From assembly GCF_034929435.1 (NCBI RefSeq), contig NZ_JAYFUM010000001.1:248001-312000 (forward strand): a stretch of DNA of 64,000 nucleotides, written 5' to 3'. The notes under the pieces were generated by a model. That model was not told the origin of the DNA, made no database searches, and saw only the letters and a list, made by a program, of their open reading frames with translations. Below, piece by piece: positions 60,433 to 64,000 of the stretch. Position numbers and translations under genes: made by a program. Position 1 is the stretch's first letter; the number at the start of each line of letters is the position of its first letter. The DNA comes from Arcicella rigui (GTDB lineage: Bacteria > Bacteroidota > Bacteroidia > Cytophagales > Spirosomataceae).

Positions 60433-62559
60433 ATGGCAACCAAGACATTCAAACACGTCAGCTATCTTTGGGACGAAGCCAAAGCTGCCGAATTAGCAGG
60501 CGACGAAGTAGCTTTATTTATTTATCGCTCAAACCTTTTAGGAGCAGACCTCCGTTTAACCAACTATGGTGGTGGAAACACTTCTGTGAAAATTCAGGAC
60601 AAAGACCCATTAACAGGAAAACAAACTGATGTAATGTGGATTAAAGGTTCGGGAGGTGACATCGGTACTTTGAAAAAATCTGGTTGTGCAGCATTATATG
60701 TTGACAGACTTCGTGCTTTAGAAAATGTGTATCGTGGCATTGAATTTGAAGACGAAATGGTAGAATTATTCAACCACTGTATCTTCGATTTGGCTTCTAA
60801 AGCTCCTTCTATTGATACTCCTCTTCATGGATTTTTACCTTTCGCTCATATCGACCACTTGCACCCCGACGCAGCGATTGCCATCGCAGCAGCAAAAGAC
60901 GGCAAGCAAATTACAGAAGAATTATTCAACGGAGAAATCGGTTGGGTAGGCTGGCAACGTCCGGGCTTCGACTTGGGTCTTCAATTGCGTGAATGTTTAG
61001 AAGAAGCAGCTTCTCGTGGTATCAAATTAAAAGGTATCATGTTGGGTTCTCATGGTTTGTTTACTTGGGGCGATACTTCTTTCGATTCTTATATTAATAC
61101 TTTAGAGGTAATCGAAAAATGTGCTGAATACTTAGAAGCAAATTATGGTAAAAAAGCACCAGTTTTCGGTGGACAAAAAATTGAAAGTCTTCCAGAAGCT
61201 GACCGTAAAAAACAAGCGGCTTCAATCGCTCCAATCTTACGTGGTTTCTGCTCTTCATATCGTAATATGATTGGACATTTTACCGATGATGCTCGTGTAT
61301 TGGAATTTACTAATTCAAACGACTTAGCAAAATTAGCTCCACTTGGTACTTCTTGTCCAGACCATTTCTTGCGTACAAAAATCTCTCCTTTGGTACTTGA
61401 ATTAGAACCCAACGAAGATTTAACAGACGTTTCGGCTATCAAAGCAAAATTAGAACCTGCTTTTGAAGCTTACCGTGCGATGTACACCGAGTACTACAAT
61501 ACTTGCAAAAGAGACAATTCGCCAGCCATGCGTGACCCTAACCCTGTGGTAATTCTTTATCCGGGCGTAGGAATGTTTACTTTCTCAAAAGATAAAACAA
61601 CAGCACGTTTGGCATCTGAATATTATATCAACGCCGTAAACGTAATGAAAGGTGCTGAAGCAGTTTCAGAATATACTTCATTGCCACGTCAGGAAGCATT
61701 TGATATTGAATATTGGTTGTTGGAAGAAGCAAAATTACAACGTATGCCAAAGCCAAAAGCACTTTCTGGTAGAATCACCTTAATCACTGGTTCGGCTGGT
61801 GGTATTGGTAAGGCAATTGCTAAGAAATTTGCAGAAGAAGGTGCTTGCGTAGTAATCAACGACATCAACCAAGAACGTTTAGACGGTGCAAAAGCTGAAT
61901 TTATCGGAAAATTCGGAAAAGACGCTGTTTCTTCTACTTTATTGAATGTGACAGACGCTACTTCAATCGCTTTAGCTTTTGACGAAGCAGCCTTGGCTTT
62001 CGGTGGTGTTGACATCGTAGTAAACAATGCGGGTATCAGTATTTCAAAATCTATTGCCGAACATTCTATCGAAGAGTGGGATAGATTATATGATATTTTA
62101 GTAAAAGGTCAATTCTTGGTTTCACAAGTAGGAGTGGCAATGATGCGTAAACAAAATTTAGGTGGCGACATCGTGAATATTGTTTCTAAAAATGCCGTAG
62201 TAGCCGGCCCGAACAATCCGGGATATGGTTCTGCGAAAGCGGCCCAAGCACATTTAACTCGTTTGATGGCGGCAGAATTAGGCGGCGACAAAATCAGAGT
62301 AAACACCGTAAATCCAGATGCAGTAATTTCAGATTCAAATATCTGGGCAGGCGGATGGGCTGAAGGTCGTGCGAAAGCTTACGGAATCACGGTCGAAGAA
62401 TTACCAGCTTATTACGCAAAACGTACTTTATTGAACGAAATCATTCTTCCAGACGATATTGCTAATGCTTGTTTTGCTTTTGTAGGTGGTTTATTAAATA
62501 AATCAACTGGAAATGCCTTGAACGTAGATGGCGGTGTAGCAATGGGCTTTTATAGATAA
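60433..62559 (+). CDS. Bifunctional rhamnulose-1-phosphate aldolase / short-chain dehydrogenase
   Basis: 708 residues from the ATG at 60433. The N-terminal half (about 1-420) is a class-II aldolase/adducin domain; HGFLPFAHIDHLHPD carries the metal-binding His residues. The C-terminal half (about 445-708) is an SDR: LITGSAGGIGKAIAKKF, NNAGIS, the Ser (VSKNAV) and Tyr-x3-Lys in GYGSAKAAQ, and a final NVDGGVAMG. The fusion splits rhamnulose-1-phosphate into DHAP and lactaldehyde; the SDR half probably oxidises or reduces lactaldehyde. Known fusion in Bacteroidota and Bacilli rhamnose operons. Confidence 0.92.
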   Translation: MATKTFKHVSYLWDEAKAAELAGDEVALFIYRSNLLGADLRLTNYGGGNTSVKIQDKDPLTGKQTDVMWIKGSGGDIGTLKKSGCAALYVDRLRALENVYRGIEFEDEMVELFNHCIFDLASKAPSIDTPLHGFLPFAHIDHLHPDAAIAIAAAKDGKQITEELFNGEIGWVGWQRPGFDLGLQLRECLEEAASRGIKLKGIMLGSHGLFTWGDTSFDSYINTLEVIEKCAEYLEANYGKKAPVFGGQKIESLPEADRKKQAASIAPILRGFCSSYRNMIGHFTDDARVLEFTNSNDLAKLAPLGTSCPDHFLRTKISPLVLELEPNEDLTDVSAIKAKLEPAFEAYRAMYTEYYNTCKRDNSPAMRDPNPVVILYPGVGMFTFSKDKTTARLASEYYINAVNVMKGAEAVSEYTSLPRQEAFDIEYWLLEEAKLQRMPKPKALSGRITLITGSAGGIGKAIAKKFAEEGACVVINDINQERLDGAKAEFIGKFGKDAVSSTLLNVTDATSIALAFDEAALAFGGVDIVVNNAGISISKSIAEHSIEEWDRLYDILVKGQFLVSQVGVAMMRKQNLGGDIVNIVSKNAVVAGPNNPGYGSAKAAQAHLTRLMAAELGGDKIRVNTVNPDAVISDSNIWAGGWAEGRAKAYGITVEELPAYYAKRTLLNEIILPDDIANACFAFVGGLLNKSTGNALNVDGGVAMGFYR

Positions 62560-62563
62560 TTTA

Positions 62564-62626
62564 TGATGTTTGATGTATGAAGTATGATTTAGTACAAAAA
62601 TATCATACTTCATATATCAGACATCA
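62564..62626. repeat. Intercistronic dyad between aldolase and isomerase genes
   Basis: The arms at 62564-62588 and 62602-62626 are complementary at 23 of 25 positions around a 13-nt loop. The left arm is built of TGATGT and TGAAGTATGA words. Confidence 0.8.
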
Positions 62627-62686
62627 TATATTCATTCATAAACTATCGTACATCAATAAAATCTTTTTAATACTTTTTCCTCTCCA

Positions 62687-63961
62687 ATGCAACTCGAAAA
62701 ATATAAAATCCAATCACATAACGAAGATGTACTTGCGGGGCATCAGCGTAAATTAGCATTTACTCTTTCCGAAGTAGAAAATGCTGAAAGTATCATTCAA
62801 AAATTAGTTGATTTCCAAATCGCAATTCCTTCTTGGGCTTTAGGTACAGGCGGAACTCGTTTCGGTCGTTTTTCTGGCGGCGGAGAGCCAAGAAGTTTGG
62901 AAGAAAAAATTGAAGATGTAGGTTTACTTCATTCATTAAACCAAGCAAGTGGTGCTATTTCATTACATATTCCTTGGGATATTCCTCAGAATCCACAAGC
63001 CATTAAAGTATTAGCGGCACAGCACGGTTTGAAATTCGATGCCGTAAACTCGAATACTTTCCAAGACCAACCCAACCAAGCCCATTCGTATAAATTTGGT
63101 TCACTTCAAAATGTAAATAAAGCCATTCGTAAACAAGCGATTGAGCATAACATTGAAGTAATCAAACAAGGAATTGAATTAGGTTCTGAATCGCTAACAG
63201 TTTGGTTATCGGATGGTTCTTGTTTTCCGGGTCAATTAAATTTCCGTAAAGCTTACCAAAATACCTTGGAAAGTTTGGAGGAAATCTACGCAGCTTTACC
63301 TGATAACTGGAAATTGTTCTTAGAATATAAATGTGCTGAACCTAATTTCTATTCAACTACGGTGGGAGATTGGGGACAGTCGTATTCTTACGTAAAAAAA
63401 TTAGGTGACAAAGCCTTTACTTTGGTTGATTTAGGTCACCATTTACCAAATGCCAATATCGAGCAAATCGTTTCATTGTTATTAATGGAAGGTAAATTGG
63501 GTGGTTTCCACTTCAATGATTCTAAATATGGCGATGACGATTTAACGGCTGGTGCATTAAAACCTTACCAATTATTCTTAATCTTCAACGAATTGGTAGA
63601 AGGTATGGATGCCAGAGGAATGAATCACGCCACAGATTTAGGTTGGATGATTGATGCTTCGCACAACGTAAAAGACCCATTAGAAGATTTGTTACAATCG
63701 GTTGAAGCCATTATGACGGCTTACGCTCAGGCATTGTCTGTGGATAAAAAAGCTTTAGAAATTGCTCAAGAAGAAAACGACGTAGTACGTTGTCAGGAAA
63801 TTTTGCAAAATGCTTTCCGTACTGATGTTCGTGCTTTGGTAGCCGAAGCTCGCCTTCGTGCAGGTGGTGCATTGAATCCGATTGCCTTGTACCGCAACTT
63901 GAAAGTTAGAGAAAATTTGATTCAAGAAAGAGGCTTAAAAGCCGTTTCTACTGGGCTTTAA
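62687..63961 (+). CDS. L-rhamnose isomerase, RhaI type
   Basis: 424 residues, TIM-barrel sugar isomerase of the Pseudomonas stutzeri RhaI type rather than E. coli RhaA. PSWALGTGGTRFGRF, SLHIPWDIP, VNSNTFQDQ, LTVWLSDGSCFPGQ, FLEYKCAEPNFY, LVDLGHHLPNANIEQI and FHFNDSKYGDDD contain the metal-binding Glu, Asp, His and Asp residues. Converts L-rhamnose to L-rhamnulose. 127 nt after the aldolase gene; a kinase-like gene follows after 6 nt. Confidence 0.9.
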   Translation: MQLEKYKIQSHNEDVLAGHQRKLAFTLSEVENAESIIQKLVDFQIAIPSWALGTGGTRFGRFSGGGEPRSLEEKIEDVGLLHSLNQASGAISLHIPWDIPQNPQAIKVLAAQHGLKFDAVNSNTFQDQPNQAHSYKFGSLQNVNKAIRKQAIEHNIEVIKQGIELGSESLTVWLSDGSCFPGQLNFRKAYQNTLESLEEIYAALPDNWKLFLEYKCAEPNFYSTTVGDWGQSYSYVKKLGDKAFTLVDLGHHLPNANIEQIVSLLLMEGKLGGFHFNDSKYGDDDLTAGALKPYQLFLIFNELVEGMDARGMNHATDLGWMIDASHNVKDPLEDLLQSVEAIMTAYAQALSVDKKALEIAQEENDVVRCQEILQNAFRTDVRALVAEARLRAGGALNPIALYRNLKVRENLIQERGLKAVSTGL

Positions 63962-63967
63962 TATTGT

Positions 63968-64000
63968 ATGGCAAACCAAACTTCTGTTATTGCTATTTTT
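63968..64000 (+). CDS. Start of a probable rhamnulokinase (FGGY family), 3' end outside window
   Basis: ATG at 63968, 6 nt after the isomerase stop; the visible product is MANQTSVIAIF. The hydrophobic first strand and the gene order (aldolase, isomerase, kinase) fit FGGY carbohydrate kinases of rhamnose operons, but only 11 residues can be read. Confidence 0.45.
   Translation, partial: MANQTSVIAIF

Overview
The window (64 kb, AT-rich) reads as a Bacteroidota chromosome, most likely order Cytophagales; this assignment is inferred from gene content and not from a phylogeny. Supporting signs are repeated TTG-N17-20-TAnnTTTG promoter motifs (the Bacteroidota -33/-7 pattern), weak Shine-Dalgarno sequences, the secY-map-infA-rpmJ order without adk, zinc-ligand-poor S14, S4 and L36, many outer-membrane barrels and lipoproteins, a meso-DAP-type MurE, and a rhamnose pathway with an aldolase/dehydrogenase fusion.

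Layout. 1-10 kb: the 3' end of a sugar-phosphate isomerase, a DarT-DarG DNA ADP-ribosylation toxin-antitoxin/defence pair (minus strand), aroA, a membrane-protein/GT2 glycosyltransferase pair, a 55-codon DUF5522 gene, ornithine aminotransferase rocD, a Crp/Fnr regulator, a YCII-like protein and a second GT2 enzyme. 10.1-27.5 kb: one long plus-strand ribosomal cluster running rplC-D-W-B, rpsS, rplV, rpsC, rplP, rpmC, rpsQ, rplN-X-E, rpsN-H, rplF-R, rpsE, rpmD, rplO, secY, map, infA, rpmJ, rpsM-K-D, rpoA, rplQ. It begins at rplC, without rpsJ just upstream, behind two tandem promoters and a structured leader. Most gaps above about 60 nt hold a hairpin-forming dyad.

27.5-46.2 kb: a lipoprotein/SGNH-like pair, then division and cell-wall (dcw) genes in two blocks, rsmH-ftsL (29.1-30.4 kb) and ftsI-murE-mraY (41.1-46.2 kb). 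The roughly 10.6 kb between them holds accessory genes: an NlpC/P60 hydrolase, a Crp/Fnr regulator, two tandem pairs of outer-membrane barrels, a membrane-protein/HTH pair, a GH29 fucosidase, an array of six 42-bp repeats capped by inverted arms, a kelch protein, a large lipoprotein and a DUF4269 protein.

46.5-64 kb: a small DUF4834-like protein, an acidic unknown, a three-gene RND efflux operon, an M28 peptidase, purN (minus), an RmlD-like reductase, a GH63-like glycosidase (minus), and a rhamnose-catabolism operon (aldolase-SDR fusion, RhaI-type isomerase, start of a probable kinase) that runs off the window.

The most interesting non-gene signals are (i) a 17-nt hairpin, differing only in its loop, directly upstream of both rplE and rplR, the two 5S-rRNA-binding protein genes of the cluster; (ii) the family of intercistronic dyads; (iii) the 42-bp repeat array whose two flanking inverted arms match the variant of the adjacent copy; and (iv) the structured leader before rplC. 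I saw no rRNA, tRNA, CRISPR array, transposase or prophage gene.
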